Source: an uncultured Prevotellaceae bacterium (GTDB lineage: Bacteria > Bacteroidota > Bacteroidia > Bacteroidales > Bacteroidaceae). From it: a DNA stretch of 64,000 nt. A program made the translations under genes and the position numbers. This document shows, piece by piece, positions 9,167 through 19,028 of this stretch (the stretch's first letter is position 1; every line of letters starts with the position of its first letter). A model generated the notes under the pieces. That model was given only the letters and a program-made list of their open reading frames with translations, did not search any database and was not told the origin of the DNA. The stretch covers positions 96,738 through 160,737 of the forward strand of contig CAMJKP010000001.1 of assembly GCA_946406435.1 (NCBI GenBank), given 5' to 3'.

Positions 9167-10228
9167 TTATGAAATCAAATTAGCAATTGCTTTTTCCGTT
9201 GTGTTATCTGTTATATATAATGGAAGAACCTTAATCTCTGCAGCTTTTTTCATACAATCAGCAAAAGAATGATAATCATGAATTGGACATGAATAACCAT
9301 TTTTACCTGATTGAATTGTTTGTTTTATGAATGGAATACTCTCAGTAATTGCTACAGGAATCCCCAAATACATAGCCTCAAGCATTACATTTGGAAGGCC
9401 TTCTATCTCTGATGACAAACAGAAACAATCAGCAGCTTTCATATACTTGTATGGATTGTTCTGTAATCCCACAAAGAATACAGAATCTGATAAATTCTCG
9501 TTCTTAATTATTGTTTGCAGCGACTGATAATACTTATCATTGTTTTTATAATTTCCTATGATATAGAGTCGACTCATTGGATTGTCGCCATGTACAATAG
9601 CAAAAGCTCGCAACATGGTGTCATAATCCTTCTGAGGTACAACTCGGGCTACAGCAACATAGTTAGTATATCTTTTATCAAAAGAGAAATCTTCTTTTAT
9701 TTTTTCTTTTATTAAATCCGTGTCTATTGGATTATTAATAACTATAACATCCTCGCTATTGAGTTTATAACATTGCACCATTTCATTTTTCATCTCATCT
9801 GTCTGAGCAATGATAGAAGATGCCAAAGGAAGAAGAAGCGTCAGTTTCTTTTTTATGCCAACATGCTTATTATTAACGTCTGGCATATTATTGTTACGCA
9901 CAATCACATTACAAGATACCAACCCCAGTTTCTTCAAAAGCAAAATATCGGAATTTATACCTGCCAAAGACGAAAAAATGTATTCATGCTTACATTTGCG
10001 AAGAAACATTGCCATCTTTATGAACAGCCATCTATGCCTGCAATTGATGGTATATATCTTCCAATTCTTCGGAACAAAAGGTAGCAATGAGTTCTCCTTT
10101 TGAAGTGAATTCTTCAAGAATAGAATCTCAACATTATGTCCCGCCTTCTCTAAAATCTTTCCATAAAGAATTGTCATTCTCTGAGAACCGCCACATGTTG
10201 TTCTTGTTACCAATAATATTTTTGCCAT
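9167..10228 (-). CDS. Glycosyltransferase family 4
   Basis: A 353-aa GT4 enzyme with KILLVTRTTCGGSQRMTILY at the N-terminus, YVAVARVVPQKDYDTMLRAF near residue 190 and EX7E in EIEGLPNVMLEAMYLGIP near residue 272. It follows the Wzy-like gene with a 1-nt gap. An 89-nt spacer without a recognisable gene separates it from the downstream acyltransferase, one of the few gaps in this operon. Its similarity to the GT4 at 7490-8545 suggests related acceptors or donors. Confidence 0.88.
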   Translation of the reverse strand: MAKILLVTRTTCGGSQRMTILYGKILEKAGHNVEILFLKNSLQKENSLLPFVPKNWKIYTINCRHRWLFIKMAMFLRKCKHEYIFSSLAGINSDILLLKKLGLVSCNVIVRNNNMPDVNNKHVGIKKKLTLLLPLASSIIAQTDEMKNEMVQCYKLNSEDVIVINNPIDTDLIKEKIKEDFSFDKRYTNYVAVARVVPQKDYDTMLRAFAIVHGDNPMSRLYIIGNYKNNDKYYQSLQTIIKNENLSDSVFFVGLQNNPYKYMKAADCFCLSSEIEGLPNVMLEAMYLGIPVAITESIPFIKQTIQSGKNGYSCPIHDYHSFADCMKKAAEIKVLPLYITDNTTEKAIANLIS

Positions 10229-10229
10229 A

Positions 10230-11444
10230 TTATGAATTATGAATGTCTAAAGATTTATTGTTATCATAGACCGCATATATAAAGCCAAAAAACAGAAAAA
10301 AATATATATGTGAATAGGTCCAAGCAAAAAAGCTCATCATTAAAAAACCTGTGAAAGTTGCCAATAAAACAAAAGTTTCCTGTTTGTTCGCACCACTAAT
10401 CAACAACAGGACGATTCTTTTCGCCATGCCATAATAGAATATAAGGAATAAAACAGAACCAATGATTCCACATTCACAAATCTGAACCATATACTCCGTA
10501 TGAAGAGCTAACTCAATACCTAAAGCATTCTGCCATCTGAAATTTTGGAGACCAATACCCGTCAAAGGATTTTCGAGAAACAATTCCCATCCATAATCAT
10601 ACATAAATGCACGATCACCCATCTTGGACAAAAACCAGTTGTCTGCATATTCTTCTTCCTCCAAACCGGCCTGAATACGAAGACCTGCAACCGTATATGT
10701 CATTATTATCTGTACAACCAGATATGCAATCATGGCAATAAAACTGATGCGAACAAACTGTTTCATGCTCATATCTGTTTTTTTCCCGACATAAGACATG
10801 AAAAAAATAATAAAAATCGACAACATACCTTTGCGAGACCCCGAAAGGACAATCGCAAGAATCTCTATTAGGCATGCCACTATGAATATATTAATCTTAA
10901 TAAGCCCTTTATTTAGGGCATAAAAAGCGAACATGAGTAAAAATATGGAAGCATTAATAAAGGTATTTCCCATTTCATTACTTTGGCGGGTTACATCCTC
11001 ACCCATCACATCACGAGTATGTCCTTGCATCGTTACTATACCAATAGCCACAAATACCAACCAGCAATAAAATAATGATTTGATAGTCCTATCAGAACCC
11101 ATCCGAAAAGTATTATATGCAACCAACATCGTGATAAAAGGCTTAATCAAACAGTTTATTGCCCATATTGGGAATGATATACTGCCCATATCAAAGCCTT
11201 TTACCCGACTTAGAATGATATTATACAAAATCCAAACACCCCATATTAGCATAATCTTTGGTATCTGAGACAACGACTTTCCATTGGCAAAAACAGCCAT
11301 TATCATCATGAACCATCCAATACGTCCTGCACCATCAAATCCATTTAAGAAGTTTCCCTGCAATAATGGCCATAATACCATAAAACAGAGATAGAAAATG
11401 TTAAATCGAAAGACGGATTGCTGTACAGACGGACTGCTCTGCAT
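10230..11444 (-). CDS. O-antigen ligase/Wzy-type polymerase, integral membrane
   Basis: The ATG at 11444 is preferred (404 aa, starting MQSSPSVQQS). An upstream ATG at 11513 would overlap the previous gene by 68 nt. About 10-12 hydrophobic segments are present. The large periplasmic loop near the C-terminus carries LFLENPLTGIGLQNFRW followed by LALHTEYMVQICECGIIG, the typical Wzy_C/O-antigen ligase loop with its conserved histidine. It is expected to polymerise flipped repeat units in the periplasm. With a Wzx gene in the same operon, a Wzx/Wzy-dependent pathway is indicated. Confidence 0.82.
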   Translation of the reverse strand: MQSSPSVQQSVFRFNIFYLCFMVLWPLLQGNFLNGFDGAGRIGWFMMIMAVFANGKSLSQIPKIMLIWGVWILYNIILSRVKGFDMGSISFPIWAINCLIKPFITMLVAYNTFRMGSDRTIKSLFYCWLVFVAIGIVTMQGHTRDVMGEDVTRQSNEMGNTFINASIFLLMFAFYALNKGLIKINIFIVACLIEILAIVLSGSRKGMLSIFIIFFMSYVGKKTDMSMKQFVRISFIAMIAYLVVQIIMTYTVAGLRIQAGLEEEEYADNWFLSKMGDRAFMYDYGWELFLENPLTGIGLQNFRWQNALGIELALHTEYMVQICECGIIGSVLFLIFYYGMAKRIVLLLISGANKQETFVLLATFTGFLMMSFFAWTYSHIYFFLFFGFIYAVYDNNKSLDIHNS

Positions 11445-11445
11445 A

Positions 11446-12342
11446 TTATGGAAGCTTAATATATTCGCCAAACTTATAATCCCATTCCTGAGGATTATAA
11501 GCAACCATTCCACTCCAATGGAAGAATGTCAATTCTCCAAAATATATCTTTCCACGTATATTATACAAATCCACACGAACATGAGTTTTTCCTACAGATA
11601 ATTTCCTGGCAATTTCAATCATTTCATTAAAATTCTGAGGTTTATCTATAGGTAATGGGTTATTGGGATGTCCATTTGTAACAGGTAAATGATTCCATTC
11701 TAAATCAAAGAAATCGAATTTAGTGTCTTCACCTTTCTTTTGCCTATCAGTAGCAACAAACAGATACTTGGGCTCACCATCAAAACAGAAAATTTTATAG
11801 TCCTTCAATTCATAACCACTCTCATCCTCCATATATTCCTCTGCAATGATTCGAGGGGACAAATCTTTATATGGATATTCCTTGTTATATTTATAGTAGT
11901 TCGTTTCGCTTTTCTTTACAAGTTTTGCTTTTGCGGCTTCAATATCAAGACTACTTTTATCCTTACAGACTACGATACCACCGGAGTCTCCTGTGTTCTT
12001 TAGCACAAACTGCTGTGGAAGTGAGTCCCAATCAATATCATCTACACTATTCCATACGCCAAGAGTTGGAATAATATATTCTGGACCTATAATACCAGCA
12101 ACATACTCCTTAGCTGTAACCTTATCAACCATCCTTGTATATTCCGGATGAATATCATGCAACTTTAGCCAATTCAGTTTTTCGTTAAAGGTTTTTGGAT
12201 TATCAAGATTAGGCCAATAGCCAACTCTCAGCCAAAAACGTATTTGGAGAAAACGTTTATCAGAAAGATATGGCTCAAGTTTTCTTGACTCAAGAACTAA
12301 ACGTTTCCTTATTCTTTCTTTTAACGATATCTTCTTTGTCAT
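11446..12342 (-). CDS. TupA-like ATP-grasp protein
   Basis: This 298-aa protein resembles the TupA-like ATP-grasp family found in polysaccharide clusters. Marks are TFNEKLNWLKLHD near residue 50, QQFVLKNTGDSGGIVVCKD near residue 108, IIAEEYMEDESGYELKDYKI near residue 165 and the closing LTFFHWSGMVAY near residue 275. ATP-grasp enzymes join a carboxylate to an amine or thiol through an acyl-phosphate, so it may attach an amino acid or similar group to the polysaccharide; some databases label homologues as glycosyltransferases. The stop lies 1 nt before the Wzy start. Confidence 0.78.
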   Translation of the reverse strand: MTKKISLKERIRKRLVLESRKLEPYLSDKRFLQIRFWLRVGYWPNLDNPKTFNEKLNWLKLHDIHPEYTRMVDKVTAKEYVAGIIGPEYIIPTLGVWNSVDDIDWDSLPQQFVLKNTGDSGGIVVCKDKSSLDIEAAKAKLVKKSETNYYKYNKEYPYKDLSPRIIAEEYMEDESGYELKDYKIFCFDGEPKYLFVATDRQKKGEDTKFDFFDLEWNHLPVTNGHPNNPLPIDKPQNFNEMIEIARKLSVGKTHVRVDLYNIRGKIYFGELTFFHWSGMVAYNPQEWDYKFGEYIKLP

Positions 12343-12367
12343 ATTTCTTAAGTTTGTATTTTAACTT

Positions 12368-12934
12368 TTATTGTTCGTTAATAAACCTAATCACTTTTGC
12401 AGGATTTCCTGCAGCAACACAATTACTAGGAATATCCTTCACTACAACACTACCTGCTCCAATTATAACATTATCTCCGATGGTTACTTTTCCTATAATT
12501 GTAACATTGAGACCTAAAGAGACATTATTGCCTATAGTGGGTATAAGATCATTACGTCCATGCATTCCATTTCCAAGAGTGGTCAAATGACAACAGGTGA
12601 AATGGTCGCCTATTCTCTGTGCATTTAGCCTTGTTCCATAAGGATGGTTTAGCACAAATGCATTTTTACCAATACCATCGCGAACATTTATAGAGAATAA
12701 AGGATACTCTGGCAGCAATCGACATAGATGTTTTGCCTTAGGAATTCGATAATAGAACAAATTACGATAAGGTTTACGTGTCACAAGCCAATACATCAAG
12801 CCTTTATTTTGTACCTTACACCTACGATTCATTTCCTCTATGTCGGAATCTATGAGACTTTTCGTCTCTGGATCAGCAGATTTATAACACACCCAATGAA
12901 TTATGCTGAATATGTATAAAATATATTTAAACAT
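12368..12934 (-). CDS. Serine O-acetyltransferase-like hexapeptide acyltransferase
   Basis: A 188-aa CysE-like acyltransferase. The hexapeptide core runs through PTIGNNVSLGLNVTIIGKVT (residues about 130-150) and VIIGAGSVVVKDIPSNCVAA, ending NPAKVIRFINEQ. The family histidine region is at FTCCHLTTLGNG. The N-terminal half is basic and slightly hydrophobic (FKYILYIFSIIHWVCYK), as in capsule-associated serine acetyltransferase homologues. Genomic context favours polysaccharide O-acetylation over cysteine synthesis. Confidence 0.82.
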   Translation of the reverse strand: MFKYILYIFSIIHWVCYKSADPETKSLIDSDIEEMNRRCKVQNKGLMYWLVTRKPYRNLFYYRIPKAKHLCRLLPEYPLFSINVRDGIGKNAFVLNHPYGTRLNAQRIGDHFTCCHLTTLGNGMHGRNDLIPTIGNNVSLGLNVTIIGKVTIGDNVIIGAGSVVVKDIPSNCVAAGNPAKVIRFINEQ

Positions 12935-12941
12935 AAATATA

Positions 12942-14072
12942 TTACTTAAGCTTATTTCTTAAAAAGAACAACAGACTAGAACGATGTGACTCACACTGGA
13001 TTACAGCACACAAATATAAATAATATGACTTACTCACAGTCAAAATATGCATTTTTTCTAAAAACCTCAGCAATTTAGAACGAAATGGATGCATAATCCT
13101 ATTATATCGCATTAAATGCTCTTTTTCGTATTTATTCCATTTTTCCTGCAGAAGAAATTTATTTGTTATTATAGAATTTAATCTATCGACATTTTCTTTG
13201 AATAGCTCAGACCGTAAATCCAACTTCAAGAAACAATCACTACTGCATTGAATATAAGGATATAACGTATACGACGGTTTACGTGATTTATCAAAATCAA
13301 GAGAGACCATATAGCCCTCATTCCAAATATCATCACCTCTCTTGCTTATATTATCAAAGCATAGGTTACCTAATCCATAGAATATTGGCTTTCCATGATA
13401 TTCCTCATAACCACTATAACAATGTTGATGGTGATTTACGACAGCATCAGCACCAGAATCGATAAAGAACCTATAAGTTTCCTGCATCTCAGGCGAAGGT
13501 AGTTGACAGTGCTCATGCCCCCCATGAACAATTACAAGAACATAATCCGCTTTACTCCTAGCTTCTTGTATCCTATAGTATTGCTGAATGGGATTAAGTG
13601 GATTTGCACCTATTGTGGTATCAGTAGCAATTGAAAACTCATGTTCACAGCAGTTGATTATTGCAAGAGTTTCACCTCGTATTTCTTTATAAAGTATCGA
13701 TGCAGCATCCTCAAGGTTAGAACCGACTCCGACAGTATCTATACCTGCTTTCTCCAATTCATTCTTTGTATCAAGACAACATTGTTCTCCTTGATCAAGA
13801 ATGTGATTATTTGCTAGTGTACAGCAATTAAATCCTGCATATTTTACAGCATCTACAGCTTCTTTTGTTCCTTGAAGATTTGGTCCACACTTTAGAATTG
13901 GTTTTGCATTTGTCGAATCAAGAATAATAGGGAACTCAAAATTAACGATGCTGTAATCTGCAGTTTCTATAATCGGTTTAACTTCATCAAAAAGATCTCC
14001 ATATAGTCTCTTTTTGATAGCCTCATCAATTCGATATCTCTGGCAAAAATCACCAGCTATTATTACCTTCAT
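12942..14072 (-). CDS. CapA family protein (PGA synthesis CapA-type metallophosphatase fold)
   Basis: A 376-aa CapA-like protein. Family motifs are IIAGDFC at the start, YSIVNFEFPI near residue 42, CTLANNHILDQGEQCCLDT near residue 85, VLVIVHGGHEHC near residue 180 and the metal-site stretch ADAVVNHHQHCYSGYE near residue 208, followed by IFYGLGNLCFD. CapA proteins are needed for poly-gamma-glutamate and some polysaccharide capsules; their exact chemistry is unresolved. No signal peptide is seen, which differs from the membrane-anchored Bacillus protein. It lies 3 nt from the upstream GT2 gene. Confidence 0.82.
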   Translation of the reverse strand: MKVIIAGDFCQRYRIDEAIKKRLYGDLFDEVKPIIETADYSIVNFEFPIILDSTNAKPILKCGPNLQGTKEAVDAVKYAGFNCCTLANNHILDQGEQCCLDTKNELEKAGIDTVGVGSNLEDAASILYKEIRGETLAIINCCEHEFSIATDTTIGANPLNPIQQYYRIQEARSKADYVLVIVHGGHEHCQLPSPEMQETYRFFIDSGADAVVNHHQHCYSGYEEYHGKPIFYGLGNLCFDNISKRGDDIWNEGYMVSLDFDKSRKPSYTLYPYIQCSSDCFLKLDLRSELFKENVDRLNSIITNKFLLQEKWNKYEKEHLMRYNRIMHPFRSKLLRFLEKMHILTVSKSYYLYLCAVIQCESHRSSLLFFLRNKLK

Positions 14073-14075
14073 ATC

Positions 14076-15056
14076 CTATGCCTTGAATATTAATGAAGAA
14101 AGCTTGATTTTGTCAGAAAAGGATAAAACTTCAAAAAGGAAATGGTTCCTTAATCCATTAACAAACATACTTCTATAATTGATTATTTTTCTTCTTTCAA
14201 TATACTCGTGATACTTAAATTCGGTTTCTCGATCTAAAAGATTCAAAGTTTCATTTATTCGCTCAACATGAAAGAAGTACTTTTTTCGTTCACCTTTCAT
14301 CCTATCCCTCCATGAGCCTTGAGACACCAAACGATATGCAGCCATACATTCCGATATATAATAAATGCCCCCACGAAGCGCCCCATGAATCTGGTTAAAA
14401 AAGTCCAAGTAAAAAGTTTTCCAATACTTCACACCATCGTGGAGTAGCGAAACACGGTGCATAAGGGAATTAGTACCCAAATATCCCCCTCCTCCCAATA
14501 TAACTTCTTCAACAGACAGAATACGTTCATCTGAAGAGGGAGTGATATGTCGTTGAATTTTCCCATCCTTAAAGCATGAAGTTCCACATGCACACATATC
14601 TACCTCTGGGTGATTTTCCAATATATCAAACTGTCTCTGTAACTTTTCATCGCTTAACCACCAATCATCTCCTTCGCAAAGTGCCTCGTACTTGGATTGA
14701 TTTCTCCATTCATCAACTAATACGCTTTTCTTGTCTGGCTCCTTATACAGATTGTGCTTAAGTAGGATAGCTGCAATATAACAATTTTTGTTTGTTGAAT
14801 GTTGAGCGTACATGATATTGGCTAAATCTGTATCCCTAGTATAAGATGTCGCTTGGTCATGTACATTAAAATTCTTGTTTATAAAATCTCGGATAACTTC
14901 CTGTTCTCCATCACTAGAAGCATCATCTACAACGACAATAACGAACGGAAAATTTGTTTTCTGTATTACGAAACTCTCAAGAGCATCCGATATATATAAT
15001 GCTTGATTATATGTATAACATCGTATGCAAACTTGATATTTTTTTATTTCTTCCAT
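14076..15056 (-). CDS. Glycosyltransferase family 2
   Basis: A 326-aa inverting GT-A glycosyltransferase. The nucleotide-binding core shows VCIRCYTYNQALYI near residue 10, VVDDASSDGEQEVI near residue 42 and the metal/donor motif EALCEGDDWWLSDEKL near residue 125. LGTNSLMHRVSLL and FFNQIHGALRGGIYYISE follow, typical of this GT2 subgroup with a C-terminal acceptor part. It overlaps the Wzx gene by 13 nt. Confidence 0.88.
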   Translation of the reverse strand: MEEIKKYQVCIRCYTYNQALYISDALESFVIQKTNFPFVIVVVDDASSDGEQEVIRDFINKNFNVHDQATSYTRDTDLANIMYAQHSTNKNCYIAAILLKHNLYKEPDKKSVLVDEWRNQSKYEALCEGDDWWLSDEKLQRQFDILENHPEVDMCACGTSCFKDGKIQRHITPSSDERILSVEEVILGGGGYLGTNSLMHRVSLLHDGVKYWKTFYLDFFNQIHGALRGGIYYISECMAAYRLVSQGSWRDRMKGERKKYFFHVERINETLNLLDRETEFKYHEYIERRKIINYRSMFVNGLRNHFLFEVLSFSDKIKLSSLIFKA

Positions 15057-16501
15057 ATCTTAGAAAATCCTTTACAAACGATTTCTTTTAGGTCATTATA
15101 TTGCTGCAACTTTGTCATTTCAGCTACAAAGACAAATACAAATATACCTATAATTATCTGAATCGGTAGAATTGCGAAAGGTGAAATTGGCAAATATTTC
15201 AGGAAATATATAGAAAGTGCAACTATAGTACCAATTGCGTAGTTGGGAGCGATATCCTTTACTTGTTTCCACGAAGTATATCCAAGTTTCTTACCTGTGT
15301 ACCATGAATTTATAAAGAACGACATTATACCAGCTACAATTGAACCAATGAGCATAGCATATATTCCGACGAAAATACCAAGACATATTGGCGCTATTGC
15401 AATAATCTTTTTTAATATCTCATATATCAGGAACAAATCCGAACGTCCCATGACCTTCAACATGTTTAGGTTGATGGCATGCAAAGGATATAAAGACATT
15501 GATATACATATCAAAGGGAGGAAAGAAGCTGCCTGCAACCATTTATCTCCAATCAGGACACGAATCATAGGTTCTGATATTCCTGCAAGAAACAACATAC
15601 AAATTGCAGTAACAAACATCGTTGTCTTTATGATTTTTCGATATGCAGAAACCATTCTCTCTTTATCTTGCTGTATAGATGCCAGAACAGGATATGAAAC
15701 CTGCATAACAATCTTATTGAGATTGGAAGAGAATAGGGCTGCATAGTGCTTAGACCTAGTATATTGACCTAATGTTGCAGGACTATAGAACTTTCCAACA
15801 ACCAGTTGGTATGCCTCTTGCCATAAACGATCCAACAGACCACTCACCAACATTTTCCAACCGAATCCCCACAAATACTTAAAACTTGTTTTACTGAATG
15901 AAAAATTCGGGAACCATCTATTAATTACCCATAGAGATAAAGTGTTAATGATTGAACGGCATACAATCTGAGCAGCCAAAGCCCATACGCCAAATCCAGA
16001 ATAGGCCAGAACAATACCGATGACACCACTTAACAACGCACTGACGATAGACGCTTTTGTTTTCGCCTTGAAGTTAACGCGTTTTACCAGAATCGTATTT
16101 TGAGTCAAACTGAGAGCATTAAAAATAATGACCAATCCGGTAATTTTTATTAAGTCTATCAGTTCCGCTCTACCAAAGAAATCTGCAATCAAAGGGGATG
16201 TAAAGAACACTCCGAAATAGAGCAATATGCTCATAAACATATTGACTATAAACATAGTATTATAGTCATTATCATTTGCATCAACCTTTCTGATTACAGC
16301 TGTACTAAAACCACTATCGACAAAACCTTCCAGAACTGCGTTTACAATTAAACACAACCCAATCAGACCGTATTCTTCTGGAGACAACAATCTTGCAAGG
16401 ATGATACCGATGACAAATGATACTCCCTGACTAAGAAACGTATCTGCCGCACTCCATGCAGTTCCTTTTATCGTTTTATTTTTTAAAGACTCTTTTGCCA
16501 T
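15044..16501 (-). CDS. Wzx-type lipopolysaccharide/capsule flippase (MOP superfamily)
   Basis: A 485-aa integral membrane protein with about 12-14 predicted helices. The N-terminus KNKTIKGTAWSAADTFLSQG and LLSPEEYGLIGLCLIVNAVL are typical of PST/MOP-family exporters, as is FYSPATLGQYTRSKHYAALF near residue 240. It should flip the undecaprenyl-linked repeat unit to the periplasm for the Wzy-like polymerase at 10230-11444. About 190 nt upstream (16502-16690) contain no recognised gene. Confidence 0.88.
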   Translation of the reverse strand: MAKESLKNKTIKGTAWSAADTFLSQGVSFVIGIILARLLSPEEYGLIGLCLIVNAVLEGFVDSGFSTAVIRKVDANDNDYNTMFIVNMFMSILLYFGVFFTSPLIADFFGRAELIDLIKITGLVIIFNALSLTQNTILVKRVNFKAKTKASIVSALLSGVIGIVLAYSGFGVWALAAQIVCRSIINTLSLWVINRWFPNFSFSKTSFKYLWGFGWKMLVSGLLDRLWQEAYQLVVGKFYSPATLGQYTRSKHYAALFSSNLNKIVMQVSYPVLASIQQDKERMVSAYRKIIKTTMFVTAICMLFLAGISEPMIRVLIGDKWLQAASFLPLICISMSLYPLHAINLNMLKVMGRSDLFLIYEILKKIIAIAPICLGIFVGIYAMLIGSIVAGIMSFFINSWYTGKKLGYTSWKQVKDIAPNYAIGTIVALSIYFLKYLPISPFAILPIQIIIGIFVFVFVAEMTKLQQYNDLKEIVCKGFSKIWKK

Positions 16502-16690
16502 TAACTTTATTAATTTAGTTTTAGCAACTAATTAATAATACAGAATCATATACTTCAAATATTCTACACCTATATTTTGCCAATTGTATCATTTCTCCAT
16601 ATTGCGACTGATTGTAGGCGTTTGATTGCATATATACGTTTAACAGTCTTGAAGCGGAGTAGAAAAGACTTGAATTGCATTTCCCCACTC

Positions 16691-17629
16691 TTAGAATATC
16701 ACCTCATCATATTTCTTAATAATTATCTGTTGTTTAACAGGAATCTGTTTATCAATTTCCTCATTAACAAAACAACGAATATGATTTATAATCATGTCAT
16801 AACCGGAAATGACCGAGAAAGCGACTCCTGCAGAAAACCGTGGATTAACATCTATCAGATAATACTTTCCATGATTTAAGATGAACTCCATATTTACACA
16901 ACCATTAATATTCAGTTTGTTGCCAATATATGAAACCAATTTCATAAGGCTACTATCTGTAACGGTCTGGATAGTGAGACCTGCACCATTCTTTGTGCGT
17001 AGTAATTCCTGACGTGGAACAGAAGCATCAGTCTTTGTGATAGCATTCCTACAGTAATCAACGGTAAATACATTTCCGTCTAATTGCTCTTGAATGATAT
17101 ATGCATCTTTATTCTCTATTGCCATTACCTGCTCACGTGAAGCATTACGCAATAGTCCTTCGCTACTACGTCCGTTAAAAGGTTTTGCAATACATGGAAA
17201 TTCAAAATTATCAGGAAGATTAGCAAGAAGACATGTTTTTACCGAAGGGATGTTGTCGTCCTGTTCACACATGTCACTTAACTTGTATTTATCTCGAGCA
17301 ATACTTAGTACCTCTGCAGTCTGCATACACAGAACAATGCCATTATCTTCAAATCTCTTACGTTGTTTATTGATAATATCGATTTCTAAATCCGTAAGCG
17401 GAATGATATAACGAAGATTATGCTCTTTACATGTAGATATCAAGAAATCAACATACTCATTTTCATGAGTCGCAAATGGAGCCTTGATAAAAGCATCACA
17501 TAATTTTGTTTCATAATGCCATTCACCAGGATAGATATCACATCCCACCACAAAATGTCCCTCCGCCTTGAGCCTTTTAATGACACATTCTGCGGACATT
17601 GAACCAATTGCTGTTATTAAGAATCTCAT
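16691..17629 (-). CDS. ATP-grasp domain protein (carbamoyl-phosphate synthase large-chain type)
   Basis: The ATG at 17629 is chosen (312 aa, MRFLITAIGSMSAECVIKRL); an upstream in-frame ATG overlaps the GNAT gene. The N-terminal Rossmann-like preATP-grasp region is followed by IARDKYKLSDMC, FPCIAKPFNGRSSEGLLRN (ATP-binding lysine region) and the metal-binding strand VNMEFILNHGKYYLIDVNPR near residue 265. The family ligates carboxylates to amines or modifies sugar-bound amino groups. Its neighbours (GNAT, PLP deaminase-like and aminotransferase genes) suggest it builds an unusual amino-acid or amide decoration for the capsule, which is inference. Confidence 0.82.
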   Translation of the reverse strand: MRFLITAIGSMSAECVIKRLKAEGHFVVGCDIYPGEWHYETKLCDAFIKAPFATHENEYVDFLISTCKEHNLRYIIPLTDLEIDIINKQRKRFEDNGIVLCMQTAEVLSIARDKYKLSDMCEQDDNIPSVKTCLLANLPDNFEFPCIAKPFNGRSSEGLLRNASREQVMAIENKDAYIIQEQLDGNVFTVDYCRNAITKTDASVPRQELLRTKNGAGLTIQTVTDSSLMKLVSYIGNKLNINGCVNMEFILNHGKYYLIDVNPRFSAGVAFSVISGYDMIINHIRCFVNEEIDKQIPVKQQIIIKKYDEVIF

Positions 17630-17640
17630 AATATTACTTT

Positions 17641-18096
17641 TTACAAATCCCCCAGTTCCTTTTCCAAATACCAATTGTATGAATGATCGCCAGACTTGTC
17701 GGCAACCTGTGAGAAACCGATATTTTCATACATTCTTTTTGCAATAGGATTATTTGTGTGAACACCAATCAATTCCATACCTTTTTTTCTTGCCTCATCA
17801 ATTGTCAGAAGCATTAGATTTGTCCCGATATGATTACCTCTATATTCCTTGTCAGCTCCAACAAATGTCGTATAACCTTTTCTAGTTTCTAGATTGTTAC
17901 AATAAGTTGCCGCTAATCCTATGATTTTATTAGACTCAAGGCAGACTACACTTACTGCCAGATTCTTAAACTTCGTATAAGTTTCATGCACATCAATACG
18001 AGGAAGAAGTGGCACCATAAAATCATCAGATATTTTTATGATAAACTTCTCAAAATCAGCCTCACTTATGTCTGATAATCCTACTTTATATTCCAT
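17641..18096 (-). CDS. GNAT family N-acetyltransferase
   Basis: A 151-aa single-domain GNAT. The acetyl-CoA binding motif A is visible as VGADKEYRGNHIGTNLMLLT near residue 80, followed by motif B at NNPIAKRMYENIGFSQVA near residue 115. Expected to N-acetylate a small amine in the cytosol. The PLP-enzyme gene lies 3 nt upstream and the ATP-grasp gene 11 nt downstream, so the three probably act in sequence on the same intermediate. Confidence 0.87.
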   Translation of the reverse strand: MEYKVGLSDISEADFEKFIIKISDDFMVPLLPRIDVHETYTKFKNLAVSVVCLESNKIIGLAATYCNNLETRKGYTTFVGADKEYRGNHIGTNLMLLTIDEARKKGMELIGVHTNNPIAKRMYENIGFSQVADKSGDHSYNWYLEKELGDL

Positions 18097-18099
18097 GTT

Positions 18100-19026
18100 T
18101 TATTTAGATGACAATAGATTAAATAATCCACCAGTATTCCAAAACACGACATTCTTTCCTCTATAGATTTCTTTATTATTTTTTATGATTTCAGTCATAC
18201 CCCAGAATGTCTTACCTGTATATATAGGATCAATAAGCATTCCTTCATTAGAAATACAGTCTTTTATAGAGATAAGAAGTTCTGGTGATGTAAGATCATA
18301 GCCACCACAAAGATAGTCTTCATAAAATGACATGTTACTAAAATCAAAAGATGTCTTAAGATATGTATTTAGAATATTCATATCATCATCTAAAGTCGAT
18401 TTCTCCACATCATAGGTTCTAGCTACAGATATTGCATGTACACATGCATTTGGATAATATTTCTTCATACCTGCACATACTCCTGTCAGAGTTGTACCTG
18501 TTCCACAAGTGATAAATAAATGGTCTATACTTTCTATCTGTTTGCTTAGTTCTGCTACAGCATCATAGTATGCATATATACCTTCAAGAGATTTGCCACC
18601 TCCATACACCAGTTTTACTTTTTGACCTTGATATGAATCCAGCACCTGTTTTATCGTAGAAGGAACGTCCGTCTTTTTACAACGAGTCTTACGGATACCT
18701 GCTAAATTACAAAGATAATAATTTAGAGACGAATCAAACTCTTCTGGCATATCTGTGTACTCTACCAAATGCATCGGCACGCCTAATTTTGCACACATTA
18801 ATGCACATGCCCTGTTGAAATTTGAACATGGACCACCGGCAGTAACCAGGACATCACAATTTGAAGGATTTACTTCTGCTAGGATATACTGTAACATTCG
18901 AGCCTTGCTTCCACCTCCGGCTTCAGCAAATAGATCATCACGTTTGCAAAGAATATTGCATTCAAGCTTTCTCGAATAATAATCTAATTTACTAATTGGA
19001 GTCGGTGAAAAATCGAGATGCAGCAT
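18100..19026 (-). CDS. PLP-dependent ACC deaminase/D-cysteine desulfhydrase-like protein
   Basis: A 308-aa fold-type II PLP enzyme. It begins MLHLDFSPTPISKLDYYS, has CKRDDLFAEAGGGSKARMLQ with the PLP-lysine in GGGSKARM near residue 43, VTAGGPCSNFNRACALMCAK near residue 62 and the phosphate-binding loop TCGTGTTLTGVCAG near residue 175. Known family reactions are ACC deamination, D-cysteine desulfuration and related beta-eliminations or racemisations. Such enzymes are unusual in capsule operons; here one stands 2 nt from a DegT aminotransferase. Substrate unknown. Confidence 0.8.
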   Translation of the reverse strand: MLHLDFSPTPISKLDYYSRKLECNILCKRDDLFAEAGGGSKARMLQYILAEVNPSNCDVLVTAGGPCSNFNRACALMCAKLGVPMHLVEYTDMPEEFDSSLNYYLCNLAGIRKTRCKKTDVPSTIKQVLDSYQGQKVKLVYGGGKSLEGIYAYYDAVAELSKQIESIDHLFITCGTGTTLTGVCAGMKKYYPNACVHAISVARTYDVEKSTLDDDMNILNTYLKTSFDFSNMSFYEDYLCGGYDLTSPELLISIKDCISNEGMLIDPIYTGKTFWGMTEIIKNNKEIYRGKNVVFWNTGGLFNLLSSK

Positions 19027-19028
19027 AT